A stretch of DNA of 51,624 nt from Klebsiella pneumoniae (GTDB lineage: Bacteria; Pseudomonadota; Gammaproteobacteria; Ga0077536). Below the pieces are notes generated by a model that was not told where the DNA came from, ran no database searches, and worked only from the letters and a program-made list of their open reading frames with translations. Where the stretch lies: NCBI GenBank assembly GCA_945861225.1, contig CAMATU010000003.1, positions 1 through 51,624 on the forward strand. Direction: 5' to 3'. Every line of letters begins with the position of its first letter. Position 1 is the first letter of the stretch. The position numbers and the translations under genes are program-made. Shown piece by piece: positions 24,982-35,589 of this stretch.

Positions 24982-26359
24982 TTATTCCGAGTGATGGCCG
25001 TGTGACATGCCCGGCATCGCGGGCATGTCAGGCAACGGCGCCGTCGTTGCTGCGGTCGCGCGTCGCACCGGCGCACCGAAGTTAGGATCCTTGCTCACAC
25101 AGCGCGCCACGGTGCCTGGTGGATTCGCATACCAGCCCGGATCGCGGAAGTCATTTCGTGCGAGATCGTCGCGAACTTTGAGGACGGTGAACATGCCGCC
25201 CATTTCGATCGCACCAAAGGGGCCGTCGCCCGTCATCATCGGTAATGTGTTCGGCGGACCCTCCAGCATTCCCATCGCCTGATGCCCGCTATGCTCCGAC
25301 ATACCGTTTCGTCCCATCGCCATATAACCGGGGAGCATCGCGCGGATGTCCTTCTCCACCCCGGATTGGTCGACGCCAATCACATTAGGAATGCCATGCC
25401 CCATCGCATTCATCGTGTGATGTGATTTATGGCAATGAAACGCCCAGTCGCCGGGGATCGCGACGAACTCGATGTCACGCATCTGTCCGACGCCTATGAG
25501 TTCGGTCACCTCACGCCGCCATTGGGTTTCCGGCCAACGCCCGCCATCGCCGCCCGTCACCTGAAACTGCACCCCATGCAGGTGCATCGGGTGTTCATGC
25601 ATCGACAGGTTGCCGATGCGGATACGCACTCTTTCGCCGGTGCGCGCGACGAACGGCGCGATCGCCGGGAAGACTTTGCTGTTCATGGTCCACAGATCGA
25701 ATTCGGTCATGATCGAGGGATCGGGTCGGTAGGTGCCCGGATGCAGCGCCCAGTTATGGAGTAGAAAGCAGTAGTCGCGATCAATCGGACGCGGCTCGCC
25801 CGCGCGCGGATGAATGATGAACATCCCCATCATGCCAACCGCCATCTGCACCATCTCGTCGGCATGCGGGTGATACATGTGCGTGCCGTGCTGCTTCAAC
25901 GTGAATTCATAGACAAACGTTTCTCCGGGTTGAATAGGCGGTTGCGACAAGCCGCTGACGCCGTCCATACCACTCGGCAAATACAACCCATGCCAGTGCA
26001 GAGAAGTCGGTTCACCGAGGCCGTTGGTGAGGTAGATCCGCACGCGATCGCCTTCTACCGCTTCGAGGGTCGGCCCAGGCGTGCTGCCGTTATAGCCCCA
26101 GCATTTGGCCTTACAGCCGGGCGCAAACTCATGTTCGATCTCCTCTGCGACCAGATGAAATTCTTTCGCGCCGTCGCGCCACTTCGCCGGTAAGGTCCAG
26201 CCATTGAGGGTATGTACCGGCACAAATCCTGTGCGTACCTTGGCTTGAGCTGGCAAGCTCTGGGGGGGGCGTCGCAGCCGCGGCGGATCGATTCAGGCCA
26301 AGCGCACTCCCGAGACCGCCCAGTGCGCTCAAAGACAATAGGGTTCGGCGAGAAATCAT
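24982..26359 (-). CDS. Periplasmic multicopper oxidase (CopA/CumA-like), frameshifted at a G8 homopolymer
   Basis: The main frame (24982-26256) carries all four copper-site motifs: HWHG, HPHADE, HPMHLHG and HCHKSHHTMNAM. The leader lies in another frame: ATG 26359 begins MISRRTLLSLSALGGLGSAL, a twin-arginine signal. The frames meet at eight consecutive G at 26262-26269; with seven G the text reads AATPPQSLPAQAKVRTGF without interruption. So one base separates a complete Tat-exported oxidase from a leaderless one. It would oxidise Cu(I) to Cu(II) in the periplasm. ATG 26359 overlaps the upstream stop (ATGA). A His/Met-rich C-terminus ends in MPGMSHGHHSE. Confidence 0.88.
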
Positions 26360-27840
26360 GGGAGGTCTCCGTGCTGATGATGGGGGTCCGCGGCTGCGTC
26401 GGTGGGCGTAACCGCTGGCGGCGGGTGCGGCGTTTCTGCGGTGGTTGCACCGCTCGGCGTGTGGTCATTTCCGGCGGAGACTGCTGCGACAGCGGGCAAT
26501 CTGGTGCCAACCTCGCGGGTAAGTGCTGTCCGTGCGACCCAGTAGTCGCGCAGCGCTTCCAGATAGGCTTGATAAGCGTCGTACTCCTGTTGCTTGACGA
26601 GCAGTAGCGTGAACTGACCTTCCAGCATGAAACTCACTTCCTGCTGGGTGCGTCTGACGACCTCCTCGCGCTGGGGGATCAAACGGGTACGAAGCAGCTC
26701 GGCACGCTCACGCGCTGCGGCGACCCTCGTCGCGGCAAGCATCACTGCATTCGCCACCTTGAGTTCCAGCGCGTGCAGCGCACTCTCGGCCTGCTCGACC
26801 AGTGCCTCAGCCCGCGCGACTTTGCCCGCGCCCTGATTGAAGATCGGCAATTCCAGCGACAACGTTGGCCCGGTGATCCGTGATCGATCGGTTTCGCGCT
26901 CGGTTTCCACGCCGACTTCGATTGCGCCGACATAGCGATAGCGCCGGGTCGTTCGCAAACTGTCGGTGAGCAAAGCCACTTCCTGTTGCAGCGCTGCGAG
27001 ATCGTGGCGTGACTGCGTCGCGAGGATCAGCAACTCGGGGATGGCGGGTTCCCTCTCAAGCGGCAGCGGGAGTGTGTCGCCAGTTTGCCAGGCGGTTACG
27101 TTCGTCCCCAACCCCAGCAATTCGTTCAACGTGAGGCGTGCCGCGTTGCTTTCACTACGGGCTTGTAGCGCACTGAGTTGTGCGGTACTCGCGGCGGCCT
27201 GTGTCTGGGCCAACTCCCGTGCGCTAATGTTGCCCGCCGCGAAGAAGCGCTGCGCCAGATCTGCCGCCGCGTGGGCGGCGCGCGCAATTTTTCGGCGCAT
27301 CACCGTCACCTGTTGCGCACCCACCAAGTTGAAATAGGCCGTTTCAACCTCCGCCACGAGATCAAGAATCGCCTGACCGGCTTGTTGTTTGGCGCGTTCG
27401 AATTCGCCCTTCGCGAGTCGGCTGCGCATGGGCAGCAAGAGGAGATCGGTGAAGCTTTGGGCCAGTCCGAAAGACACTTGGTCCGCCGCACCGGTCGCGC
27501 TCGAATTGAGGCTCGCGGCGGAAAAGCGTGGATTTGTGAGGCGCCCAGCGTCATAAACTTCCGCACTGGCCACGCCTAGTCGCGCGTATTCGGTGCGCAT
27601 CCGCGGATTGTTCAGCAGGGCAATTTGCACGACGTCGTTGGCTGTCAGCGGTGCCTTTAACTTCTCAGTCACTAATGCGCTTGTATTGGCATCGGCGGCC
27701 GTGAACTGGTAGCCGCCGCGCGCAGCTATCAGCGCCTGCACGTCAGCAATGCCGCGCTCGGCGGGCAGTGCAGCGCAGCCGGCGAGCGTTATTGCGAACA
27801 GCGGGATAACGCAACGATATAACCCTCTCTCGATAGGCAT
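26356..27840 (-). CDS. TolC/OMF-family outer-membrane lipoprotein of the multicopper oxidase operon
   Basis: 494 residues. The lipobox LAGC follows a signal peptide, as in CusC-like outer-membrane factors. Two repeats of the alpha-barrel fold are visible (GLAQSFTDLLLLPMRSRLAK, then SLELPIFNQGAGKVARAEAL), each with long helical stretches such as ALVEQAESALHALELKVANA. The C-terminal tail is Pro/His-rich (DPHHQHGDLP), unusual for the family and a possible metal-binding addition. The stop overlaps the oxidase start by ATGA, so it is translationally coupled to the oxidase rather than to cusBA. It probably forms a second outer-membrane channel for copper export. Confidence 0.9.
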   Translation of the reverse strand: MPIERGLYRCVIPLFAITLAGCAALPAERGIADVQALIAARGGYQFTAADANTSALVTEKLKAPLTANDVVQIALLNNPRMRTEYARLGVASAEVYDAGRLTNPRFSAASLNSSATGAADQVSFGLAQSFTDLLLLPMRSRLAKGEFERAKQQAGQAILDLVAEVETAYFNLVGAQQVTVMRRKIARAAHAAADLAQRFFAAGNISARELAQTQAAASTAQLSALQARSESNAARLTLNELLGLGTNVTAWQTGDTLPLPLEREPAIPELLILATQSRHDLAALQQEVALLTDSLRTTRRYRYVGAIEVGVETERETDRSRITGPTLSLELPIFNQGAGKVARAEALVEQAESALHALELKVANAVMLAATRVAAARERAELLRTRLIPQREEVVRRTQQEVSFMLEGQFTLLLVKQQEYDAYQAYLEALRDYWVARTALTREVGTRLPAVAAVSAGNDHTPSGATTAETPHPPPAVTPTDAAADPHHQHGDLP

Positions 27841-27998
27841 GAGGTTCTCCCAACAGAATTGTGATCACGGGAACGAGGGAACTGATGATCGCAAGTAGGA
27901 AGCCGGGGGAACCCAACGCGCACCGTTCCACCGCAGTCAATGCAATGGAGTAGCCGAATTTCTTCAGGTTCGCCCGCGACGTGCGCGGACTGCGACGA

Positions 27999-28421
27999 TC
28001 AGGAGATGGTGAGGATGGGAGGTCGGTAAGGTGTGCTGAGACGTGCCTCCGGTAAGCGCAATTGCGCGACCGTAGCAAGGTCCGAGATGGGGATGCGATC
28101 AAAGCCGAAGGAGATCTGCGAAGGAAGTCCGAGCGCTGCCGCGCAAGCCAGTGCACACAATCCTATGCACGGGCAATTACATTGGCAGTCTGAACCATCG
28201 CCCGACGCCCCATCAACGTGGCTGGTTCCCGCACCGTGCGCTTGATGATGACTGGCGTGAGGAGAGTCTGCGATTAAAGATTGAGAATCGTGATGGTGCG
28301 GAGCGGCACCCGTCGATAAATCGGAATGTTTGTGACACTCGCCCATGCCGACACTCGCGAACCCGGAAACCGGTAGCGCGAACATGAGAAGCACGCTGAT
28401 GAGGACGCGTATTCGATTCAC
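27999..28421 (-). CDS. Small exported Cys/His-rich protein
   Basis: 140 residues from GTG 28421. A signal peptide (about 1-22, ISVLLMFALPVSGFASVGM) is followed by a His-rich stretch (CHKHS, HHHDSQ, HASHHQAHG) and a compact Cys cluster CQCNCPCIGLCALAC. It ends in a non-polar tail (STPYRPPILTIS). The Cys/His arrangement suggests metal binding in the periplasm, as with the second small exported protein at 34396-34779. It lies 64 bases after the cusA stop and on its strand, so it may belong to that operon. No family name is recognised. Confidence 0.7.
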   Translation of the reverse strand: MNRIRVLISVLLMFALPVSGFASVGMGECHKHSDLSTGAAPHHHDSQSLIADSPHASHHQAHGAGTSHVDGASGDGSDCQCNCPCIGLCALACAAALGLPSQISFGFDRIPISDLATVAQLRLPEARLSTPYRPPILTIS

Positions 28422-28485
28422 ACTCTTTATCTAACCTGGATTCGATTACAGCGCAAGTCCTGCAAGTGGCTAAAGACCATGGCGT

Positions 28486-31400
28486 TCAGCCAATGGATGA
28501 TTTTGCAGAACAGGAGTCCGGATCAACGACGGTCATTGCAACACGCACTTTGCGCGCTCGACGTAAGAGCAGATAGGCCGCCGGGACCACGAACATCGAC
28601 AGCAGCGGCGCCGTGATCATCCCGCCGACCATTGGGCCCGCGATGCGCTGCATGACTTCCGAACCGGTGCCCGATCCGAACATGATTGGCAAAAGCCCGG
28701 CGATGATCACCGCGACTGTCATCGCTTTCGGCCGCACGCGCAATACGGCGCCTTCCCGAATGGCGTCGAGCAAATCTGCCTCGCTGCTTGCTCCCGCAGC
28801 AAGGCGCACGTCCCATGCCTGCTTCAAGTACAACAACATGATCACACCGAACTCGGCCGCGACGCCGGCGAGCGCGATAAAACCGACAGCGGAGGCGATC
28901 GATAGATTATGACCGAGTAGCCACAGCAGCCAGAAGCCGCCGATGAGCGCGAATGGCAGGGTCGTCATGATCAGCAAGGCTTCATCGAAACGCCGGAAGG
29001 TGAGATAGAGCAGCACGAAGATGATCATCAAGGTTGCTGGGACCACTACCTTGAGTTTCGCGGTGGCACGTTCCAGGAACTCGAATTGGCCGGACCACGA
29101 AATCGAAAGACCTGCCGGCAGGAGCACCTCCCTGGCAACGGCGCGTTGCATGTCGTGGACGACCGAGCTGAGTGGGCGCCCGCGGGTGTCGATGTACACC
29201 CAACCTGACAGTCGCGAATTCTCGCTCCGTAGCATCGGCGGTCCGTCTGTGATTTTAATCGTCGTCACATCCCCTAAACGGATCTGTGCGCCGCGCGCAG
29301 TCAGCACGGGCAGGTCGCGCAGCTTCTCGATCGAATCGCGCATCTCACGGGGATAGCGCACGTTGATCGGAAAACGCTGTAAGCCTTCGACCGTCTCACC
29401 GATATTTTCACCGCCGATGGCAGCGGCGATGATGCTTTGGACATCAGCAATATTCAGTCCATAGCGCCCCGCGGCATCGCGCTCGATGTTGATATCGATG
29501 TAGCGTCCGCCAGTCAGGCGCTCGGCCAGTGCGGACGTCACCCCAGGTACCTGTTTTACCACCCTTTCGATCGCGGCTGCGACCTTGTCAATTTCCTGCA
29601 GGCTCGCACCGGAGACCTTCACGCCCACCGGACTTTTGATGCCGGTCGCGATCATGTCGATGCGGTTTCGGATCGGCGGGATCCAGATGTTCGACAGCCC
29701 GGGTATTTTGACCACGCGGTCCAGTTCTTCGATCAGCTTGTCCGGCGTCATGCCCGGTCGCCACTGAGCGCGCGGTTTGAACTGGATCGCGGTTTCAAAC
29801 ATCTCCAAAGGCGCCGGATCGGTCGCCGTCTCGGCGCGCCCGACTTTGCCGAACACCCGCTTCACTTCCGGAACACTTTTAATCAAGCGATCCGTCTGCT
29901 GTAAGAGCTCCGCCACTTTCCCAGCAGAAATGCCCGGCAGGGCGGAAGGCATGTACAGCACGTCGCCCTCGTCGAGCGGTGGCATGAATTCACCGCCCAA
30001 CTGACTCGCGGGCCAGAGTGTCGCCAGCGCGATCAACCCTGCGACCGTGAGCGTGGTCTTCGGCGCGCGCAGCACGCCATTCAGCAGCGGCCGGTAGACC
30101 GCGATAAGCCAGCGATTGAGGGGATTGGCCTGTTCCGCTGGGATCCTGCCGCGAATCAAATACCCCATCAGCACCGGAATCAGCGTCACCGCGAGACCCG
30201 CCGCCGCGGCCATCGTGTAGGTCTTGGTAAACGCGAGTGGCGCGAACAGGCGCCCCTCCTGCGCTTCGAGGGTGAACACCGGAATAAACGACAGCACGAT
30301 GATCAGGAGCGAGAAGAACAACGCCGGCCCTACCTCGACCGCCGCATCGCCGATGACTTGCCAGCGGGGTTCGCCCACCAGTTCCTCAGCGGGATGCGCG
30401 TGGTGCCAGGCTTCGAGCTTCTTGTGCGCGTTCTCGATCATCACCACCGCCGCATCGACCATCGCACCGACCGCGATGGCGATTCCGCCCAAGGACATGA
30501 TATTGGCATTGACGCCTTGGTAATCCATAACGATAAACGCCGCCAGAATTCCCAACGGCAAAGAGACAATCGCCACGAACGCCGAGCGCAGATGAAACAG
30601 GAAGACGGCGCAGACGATCGCCACCACGATGAATTCCTCAAGCAGCTTTTCTTGCAGATTCCTGATCGCACGCTTGATGAGGTCGGAGCGATCATAAGTC
30701 GTCACGACTTCAACACCGGCGGGGAGACTCGACTGCAGCTGCGCGAGCTTCATCTTCACCGCTTCGATGGTCTTGAGTGCGTTCTTGCCCGAGCGCATCA
30801 CGATGATCCCGCCCACCACTTCGCCTTCGCCATCGAGTTCCGCAATCCCGCGGCGCGCTTCCGGACCCACCTGCACCCGCGCGACGTCACCCAGCCGCAC
30901 GCTCACGCCGGCCTCGGTGGTGGTGAGCGGGATCTTGCGAAAGTCGTCCAGCGAGGCCAGATAGCCCGCAGCGCGTACGATGTACTCGGCTTCGCCCAGT
31001 TCCAACACCGAGCCACCGGTCTCCTGATTCGCGCGACGTACCGCATCGACGACGGTATTGAGCGGGATCGCATAGGCGCGCAACTTGTCCGGGTCGAGGA
31101 CGATTTGATATTGACGCACCATGCCCCCGAGCGACGCGACCTCCGAGACATTCCGCACCGATTTCAATTCGTATTTGAGGAACCAGTCCTGCAGCGCACG
31201 TAACTGCGACAAATCCAGCTTGCCGCTTTTATCGACTAGCGCGTATTCAAAGACCCAACCGACGCCGGTGGCGTCTGGTCCCAGCGCGGTCTTGGCCTGG
31301 GGCGGCAGCCGGGACTGCACCTGGTTCAGGTATTCGAGCACCCGCGAACGCGCCCAATAGAGATCAGTACCATCCTCGAAGATCACATACACATAGGAGT

Positions 31401-31668
31401 CGCCGAAGAATGAAAATCCGCGCACGGTCTTGGCGCCGGGCACCGACAACATCGCCGTGGTCAGTGGATAGGTCACCTGATTCTCCACGATCTGCGGCGC
31501 CTGGCCCGGCAAGGTGGTGCGAATGATGACTTGCACGTCGGAGAGATCAGGGATCGCATCGAGCGGGATTTTGGTCAATGACCACCCGCCCCAGGCCGCG
31601 AGCATGAGAGTGACTAGCAACACCAGAAAGCGGTTTGCGATCGACCAGCGTATGAGGCGCGCAATCAT
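28486..31668 (-). CDS. cusA: CusA/CzcA-family heavy-metal RND efflux pump
   Basis: 1060 residues, the full length of the HME-RND inner-membrane transporter. The start is [20 protein letters not shown]. The fourth helix carries [20 protein letters not shown], with the Asp and Glu of the HME class. [13 protein letters not shown] and [13 protein letters not shown] are the places where E. coli CusA has copper-binding Met residues (M623 and M672 by recall), and Met is present in both, favouring Cu/Ag over Co/Zn/Cd. It is a proton-driven trimer. The start overlaps the cusB stop (ATGA). Confidence 0.95.
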   Translation of the reverse strand: MIARLIRWSIANRFLVLLVTLMLAAWGGWSLTKIPLDAIPDLSDVQVIIRTTLPGQAPQIVENQVTYPLTTAMLSVPGAKTVRGFSFFGDSYVYVIFEDGTDLYWARSRVLEYLNQVQSRLPPQAKTALGPDATGVGWVFEYALVDKSGKLDLSQLRALQDWFLKYELKSVRNVSEVASLGGMVRQYQIVLDPDKLRAYAIPLNTVVDAVRRANQETGGSVLELGEAEYIVRAAGYLASLDDFRKIPLTTTEAGVSVRLGDVARVQVGPEARRGIAELDGEGEVVGGIIVMRSGKNALKTIEAVKMKLAQLQSSLPAGVEVVTTYDRSDLIKRAIRNLQEKLLEEFIVVAIVCAVFLFHLRSAFVAIVSLPLGILAAFIVMDYQGVNANIMSLGGIAIAVGAMVDAAVVMIENAHKKLEAWHHAHPAEELVGEPRWQVIGDAAVEVGPALFFSLLIIVLSFIPVFTLEAQEGRLFAPLAFTKTYTMAAAAGLAVTLIPVLMGYLIRGRIPAEQANPLNRWLIAVYRPLLNGVLRAPKTTLTVAGLIALATLWPASQLGGEFMPPLDEGDVLYMPSALPGISAGKVAELLQQTDRLIKSVPEVKRVFGKVGRAETATDPAPLEMFETAIQFKPRAQWRPGMTPDKLIEELDRVVKIPGLSNIWIPPIRNRIDMIATGIKSPVGVKVSGASLQEIDKVAAAIERVVKQVPGVTSALAERLTGGRYIDINIERDAAGRYGLNIADVQSIIAAAIGGENIGETVEGLQRFPINVRYPREMRDSIEKLRDLPVLTARGAQIRLGDVTTIKITDGPPMLRSENSRLSGWVYIDTRGRPLSSVVHDMQRAVAREVLLPAGLSISWSGQFEFLERATAKLKVVVPATLMIIFVLLYLTFRRFDEALLIMTTLPFALIGGFWLLWLLGHNLSIASAVGFIALAGVAAEFGVIMLLYLKQAWDVRLAAGASSEADLLDAIREGAVLRVRPKAMTVAVIIAGLLPIMFGSGTGSEVMQRIAGPMVGGMITAPLLSMFVVPAAYLLLRRARKVRVAMTVVDPDSCSAKSSIG

Positions 31669-32981
31669 TGGCGGGACTCCGGCATGCTGTCGTTCGTCAT
31701 CGTAGGCGCGGGTGGCACCTCGCTCATCCTGGTGACGCTCGCTTTGAGACTCGCTTCGGAATCGATCAGGAACTGACCCGAGACGACCACCGTTTGATCG
31801 GCGGTCAGCCCCTGGCGAATTTCCGTCTGGCCGCCGGCCTCCCTACCCAGTTCCACCTCGACCGGCGCGAATTTGCCGGCACCGTCAGTGACGATCACGA
31901 CTGCGCGGGTTCCGGTCTGGATGATCGCCTCAGTCGGGACCAGCACCTTCTCTACACTTTCCGTCGGCGCGAAACTTATCGTGACGAACATGCCGGGCTT
32001 CAAGCGTGCGTGCGGATTGGCGAGTTCGATGCGCGCTTTTAGCGTCCGTGTGGCGAGATTAACCTCTGGCAGCAACGCGCCGACTTTACCGGTGAACGTC
32101 TGGTCGGGATAAGCCGCCGCGTGCGCAGTCACCGCGTTGTCGGCGGTGAGCGAGCTGGCTTGCGCTTCCGGGACCTCAGCGTTAACCCACACCGTGCCAA
32201 GGCCATTGATGCGGAACAACGGGGCACCAGCCATCACGGTCATGCCCTCGCGTGCCGCGAGTTCGGTCACGACCCCGCTCCGCGGCGCGGTGATGGTCAG
32301 CCGTGTCTGCACCTGACCAGTGGTATCGACGAGCCGCAGCTGCGCGTCGCTCATGCCGGCGAGTCGCATCCGTTGTCGCGCGCCGTCGAGGAGCCCGCCG
32401 AGATCTGGATTTACTGGTAGCGCGGTGAGTCGCTTCGCAGTCAGGTATTCCTCCTGCGCCGCGACCCATTCCGGCACCACCATTGCCGCCAGCGCTTGGC
32501 CCTGGTGGACGGGGTCAAACGTCGCCCGCACATACAATTTTTCTAGGTAGCCATTGCTGCGCGCCTGGACGACCGTAACATCACGTTCGTTGTAGGCCAC
32601 GCTGCCCACCGCCTCGATCCGGAGGCCCAATACGCCATGCACGACCTTGGCCGTGCGCACCCCGAGATTCTGGGCGACTCTGGGACTAATGCTGACTTGC
32701 CCTTGGTCTGCATCGCCTTCCGGATAAACCGGTACCAATTGCATGTCCATGAAGGGTGACTTGCCGGGCTTATCGAATTTCTGCTGCGGGTACATCGGGT
32801 CGTGCCAATACAAGGGGGACTTCGCACTGACTGTCGCACCGTTTAGCGTTGCTGGATTGCTCGCGCTGCTCGACGCGCCCATCTGCATGCCATGCTGCAT
32901 GCCGACCCTATACAGACCATAGCCGCCTCCGCCGAGCAAACCGATCGCCATCACCACCATCAAGGATACCTTGCCACTCAT
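31665..32981 (-). CDS. cusB: CusB-like periplasmic adaptor (membrane fusion protein)
   Basis: 438 residues from ATG 32981, which overlaps the cusC stop as ATGA; an in-frame upstream start would add 27 non-conserved residues. An N-terminal hydrophobic anchor ([18 protein letters not shown]) leads to a heavy-metal-binding motif ([20 protein letters not shown], then MDMQLVPVY) with Met residues. The lipoyl/barrel domains and hairpin follow ([59 protein letters not shown]). It bridges the RND pump and the outer-membrane channel and delivers Cu(I). Confidence 0.95.
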   Translation of the reverse strand: MSGKVSLMVVMAIGLLGGGGYGLYRVGMQHGMQMGASSSASNPATLNGATVSAKSPLYWHDPMYPQQKFDKPGKSPFMDMQLVPVYPEGDADQGQVSISPRVAQNLGVRTAKVVHGVLGLRIEAVGSVAYNERDVTVVQARSNGYLEKLYVRATFDPVHQGQALAAMVVPEWVAAQEEYLTAKRLTALPVNPDLGGLLDGARQRMRLAGMSDAQLRLVDTTGQVQTRLTITAPRSGVVTELAAREGMTVMAGAPLFRINGLGTVWVNAEVPEAQASSLTADNAVTAHAAAYPDQTFTGKVGALLPEVNLATRTLKARIELANPHARLKPGMFVTISFAPTESVEKVLVPTEAIIQTGTRAVVIVTDGAGKFAPVEVELGREAGGQTEIRQGLTADQTVVVSGQFLIDSEASLKASVTRMSEVPPAPTMTNDSMPESRQ

Positions 32982-34321
32982 TTCGAATCCTCGCTGACGA
33001 TAATCGGTGCGCCGGGGTGCACCGATTCGTCCGTCGGGAATAAAAAGTTGAGCTGCGCCCACCGGCGTGCGGTGTCCATTTCGAGTTGCACCGCGCGCAG
33101 ACGGACGTCGATTTCATCGCGGCGTGCGCGCCACACGTCACCTTGACTGGCCTTATCGCCACGATAGGCCGCCAAGGTGGCTTCGCTGCGGGCGTGGGCG
33201 AGTGGCATGAGTTCATGCGCGTAACGGCTGAGCCGTTCGCGACCGTTTTCCCAGGTCTGCAGCTCAGCGAGCACTGTGCCGACATGCGCCCGCAGTGCCT
33301 CTTCGCGCTCGGCAGTGGCCTGCTGAACCAGGGCCAGCCTGGCCGCGACTTCGCGATCCTGACGCTGTCCCTGGTCCCATTGGAGGGGAATCGATACGCT
33401 CACGGATGCGAAATCTGAGAACGCCGAACCGCGCTCGGCGTATGCGAGTTCAACGCTCCAATCCGACCGCGTGTTCGCCACCGCAAGTTTGGCCTCGGTC
33501 TCGGCAAGTGCTTCCTGTTTGACGAGCACCGCGATTTCTGGATGGTGTAGGAGCTGAGTTTCGAGTGTGCGTCGATCAAGTCGCACCGAATCCAGCGCCG
33601 GTTTGCCGCCCAGCGGCAATTCGGCGGGGCGGCCTACCCAGCGCGCCAGATTTGCTTTAGCCACCCGGATGCGACTATCGATTTCACTGGCACTATCCGC
33701 TAGTTCTGCGCGGGCGCTGCGCGCCGCGATGAGATCCGCCTGATTTCCGCGGCCGCCCCGATAAGCGCTGTCGGCGGCCGCAATTTCGAGTTCGACTAGT
33801 TGGTGCCGTTCGACGAGGATTGCGGCCATGGCCTCGCCGTAATAGCGATCCAGCCAAGCGATTGCGGTCGCGCGTTCGATCGCGGCGATCGTGACCGTCT
33901 TTTCCGCCAAGGTCTTCTCGCCTTCTCTCTCGAAGCGCTGCGCCCGCAACTGACGTTTCTCCGCCCGGGTCCACTCCTGACTCACGGCGACGCGACCTTG
34001 CGTGAAATCGTCGCCGCCGACACTGAATCGATGAGGACCGTTGACTGGCCAACTGTCGAGACCAAATTTGAGGATCGGATCGGGGAGTTGGCCGGCGGCG
34101 ACCGCCATTTCCCGTGCCGCGATCACCACTGAATCCTCCGCTGACAACTGGCGTGATCGTTCGACTGCATGGCGCTGTGCTGCGCCTAGAGTGAGTGTGT
34201 CTGCCGCCGTGGCGCCGGCAGACCAGGCTAGTAGATAAACCAGGGCAGCTAACGCGTTGGGTATGTAAACGCTGCGGATGGGCATGCGCGCGTGTTCACG
34301 CGCGCGTGATGGAGATGACAT
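32978..34321 (-). CDS. cusC: CusC/TolC-family outer-membrane factor
   Basis: 447 residues from ATG 34321, supported by GGAGG just upstream; an in-frame start ten codons earlier is weaker. A signal segment (about residues 22-40, LAALVYLLAWSAGATA) precedes the helical barrel: RQLSAEDSVVIAAREMAVAA, LPDPILKFGLDSWP, TQGRVAVSQEW, RGNQADLIAARSARAELADS, then SVSIPLQWDQGQRQDREVAA. It lacks the lipobox of the outer-membrane factor at 26356-27840, so the island carries two different channels. It is first in the cusCBA operon, with ATGA overlaps to cusB and onwards. Confidence 0.92.
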   Translation of the reverse strand: MSSPSRAREHARMPIRSVYIPNALAALVYLLAWSAGATAADTLTLGAAQRHAVERSRQLSAEDSVVIAAREMAVAAGQLPDPILKFGLDSWPVNGPHRFSVGGDDFTQGRVAVSQEWTRAEKRQLRAQRFEREGEKTLAEKTVTIAAIERATAIAWLDRYYGEAMAAILVERHQLVELEIAAADSAYRGGRGNQADLIAARSARAELADSASEIDSRIRVAKANLARWVGRPAELPLGGKPALDSVRLDRRTLETQLLHHPEIAVLVKQEALAETEAKLAVANTRSDWSVELAYAERGSAFSDFASVSVSIPLQWDQGQRQDREVAARLALVQQATAEREEALRAHVGTVLAELQTWENGRERLSRYAHELMPLAHARSEATLAAYRGDKASQGDVWRARRDEIDVRLRAVQLEMDTARRWAQLNFLFPTDESVHPGAPIIVSEDSK

Positions 34322-34395
34322 GAAGCCTCCAGGGAACACTAGGACAAGCACTACCGCGCGCTGCGCGGCGATGAAGGACTACGTCAGCTGTAGGA

Positions 34396-34779
34396 CTAAA
34401 TCAGGAAGCTGCAGTGATGAAGATAGAGCGGAGGGGTGACGAGCTTGGGCGGCAATTCGACGGGCGTGGACCGTAGCTTCGGCATCCGCAGATCGGCGCA
34501 CGAAACGATCCAGGCGACGGGCAATACCGGGAGGTCAATCTTGGCCTGTAGGCGACTGTCCACTGACTGGGCGGATTGATCACAGTATTGTTTGCACAGA
34601 TTTGGGTTCTTGTGGTCCATGCCGTGGCAGGGTTTCGGGGTCGACTGCGACTCCACCGACAACTGGAGATCCATGCGCTCAGTGTTGTTCGGGCAGGCAT
34701 AAGCCGCCACCGCAAGCTGCGCAAAGAGCAACAGGGCAATGCTGAAGCAGGCAACGATCTTGCGACGGATCCGATTCAT
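34396..34779 (-). CDS. Small exported Cys-containing protein upstream of cusCBA
   Basis: 127 residues from ATG 34779, with a signal peptide (IVACFSIALLLFAQLAVAAY). The mature part has CPNNTERM, CHGMDHKNPNLCKQYCDQSA and a last segment LPPKLVTPPLYLHHCSFLI. It is similar in layout (Cys/His core, hydrophobic end) to the small protein at 27999-28421. It precedes cusC by 74 bases on the same strand, so it may be the first gene of that operon. A periplasmic metal role is inferred; no family is recognised. Confidence 0.65.
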   Translation of the reverse strand: MNRIRRKIVACFSIALLLFAQLAVAAYACPNNTERMDLQLSVESQSTPKPCHGMDHKNPNLCKQYCDQSAQSVDSRLQAKIDLPVLPVAWIVSCADLRMPKLRSTPVELPPKLVTPPLYLHHCSFLI

Positions 34780-34824
34780 GATTTCACCGTATACCGTAAA
34801 GATTGCCTCGCAACAAGAAGAAGC

Positions 34825-35090
34825 TCAGCCGCAGACTCTGGCGGCAACGAATCGATAATCCGGCTCATCGCGCAGATGGCTATAACGCCGCAACATCTGC
34901 CTCGACCTGTGACCGGAGATCGCGGCCGCCTCTTGATCGCCAAGGTCGGCCTCAACCAGCCGGGAGACCGCCTCATGCCGCAGATCGTGAAATCGGAAAC
35001 CACTCACCTCAGCGCGCCGCATCGCATCAAACCATGCCGGTTTGAATTCGCGATCACACCGGGCGTCAAAGCCGTCAGGCTGTAATCGCC
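34825..35090 (-). pseudogene. Tyrosine recombinase (integrase) C-terminal remnant
   Basis: Only the catalytic end is left: FRFHDLRHEAVSRLVEADLG, AAAISGHRSRQMLRRYSHL. HDLRHE supplies the Arg and His, GHRS the third element and RRYSHL the tyrosine nucleophile region of the R-H-R-Y family. Upstream in-frame bases add DREFKPAWFDAMRR, and then the frame is lost. The core-binding and N-terminal domains are missing, so it is inactive. It lies at the right edge of the copper genes and is the best candidate for the enzyme that inserted the island at a tRNA-Arg. Confidence 0.85.
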
Positions 35091-35270
35091 AAGGAGCGCT
35101 TTCAACCTAGAAACGGCAGTTGAACGTCGCGTGCAGTGCGTTCCATGGAGTGCAGGGCAAGGCGCGATGAGGAGGGACAAGCTTCGCTATTGCGACGAGT
35201 TGCAACGCCGCCATGCGCGCCAGGGGACGCGCTGCATGTTTTGTCACGTCCTCACCGATAAGGCGAGAAT

Positions 35271-35405
35271 TCATTTTTCCAGATAGCGGTCACCCGCCAT
35301 CACCTGTTCGCGCAGCCGGTGATTCGGTCCAAAGACGCCGTGGTAGCGCGGGAGATTGACGCGTTGCGTGCTCGCCTGGGCTGCCAGCCGGGCGCGGGCG
35401 CTTCA
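35271..35405 (-). mobile_element. IS91-family transposase fragment
   Basis: The minus strand reads RLAAQASTQRVNLPRYHGVF then GPNHRLREQV and stops at TGA 35271-35273. RVNL-x-RYHGVF-x-PN is a characteristic late segment of IS91-type (Y2 rolling-circle) transposases. Both neighbouring parts are missing. Two other pieces of this family occur at 43951-44250 and 46218-46385. The rest of 35091-35589 has no gene; a 6-bp palindrome CGTATA-CC-TATACG is at 35426-35439. Confidence 0.7.
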
Positions 35406-35589
35406 TGAATTCGTAACATACTATGCGTATACCTATACGGCCTTGCGATGATTGACAGGCTCGCTGACGGTCACAGCGCCGCAGCAGACGATTCTTGCGG
35501 CGGCGGGCATGGAAGCGCGAATTGCAGACTGAAACAATGGAGTGCTCGGAGCGCATTCGCAATGCGCTCCCGGCGCGTGGAGGACTTTC

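Larger units (their letters stand above)
12849..35405. mobile_element. Putative integrated copper-resistance island (borders tentative)
   Basis: The left border is the tRNA-Arg 3' fragment at 12849-12893. The right border is a tyrosine-recombinase remnant at 34825-35090 followed by an IS91 fragment. Between them almost every recognisable gene concerns copper or envelope metal handling. No second copy of the tRNA fragment was found near 35 kb, so a clean element with two att sites is not demonstrated. The integrase and several cargo genes are broken, so the island, if real, is fixed in place. Confidence 0.4.

Noticed and set aside
30358..31203. 281-residue plus-strand frame inside cusA
   Set aside because: Antisense shadow of cusA; no start context and biased composition.
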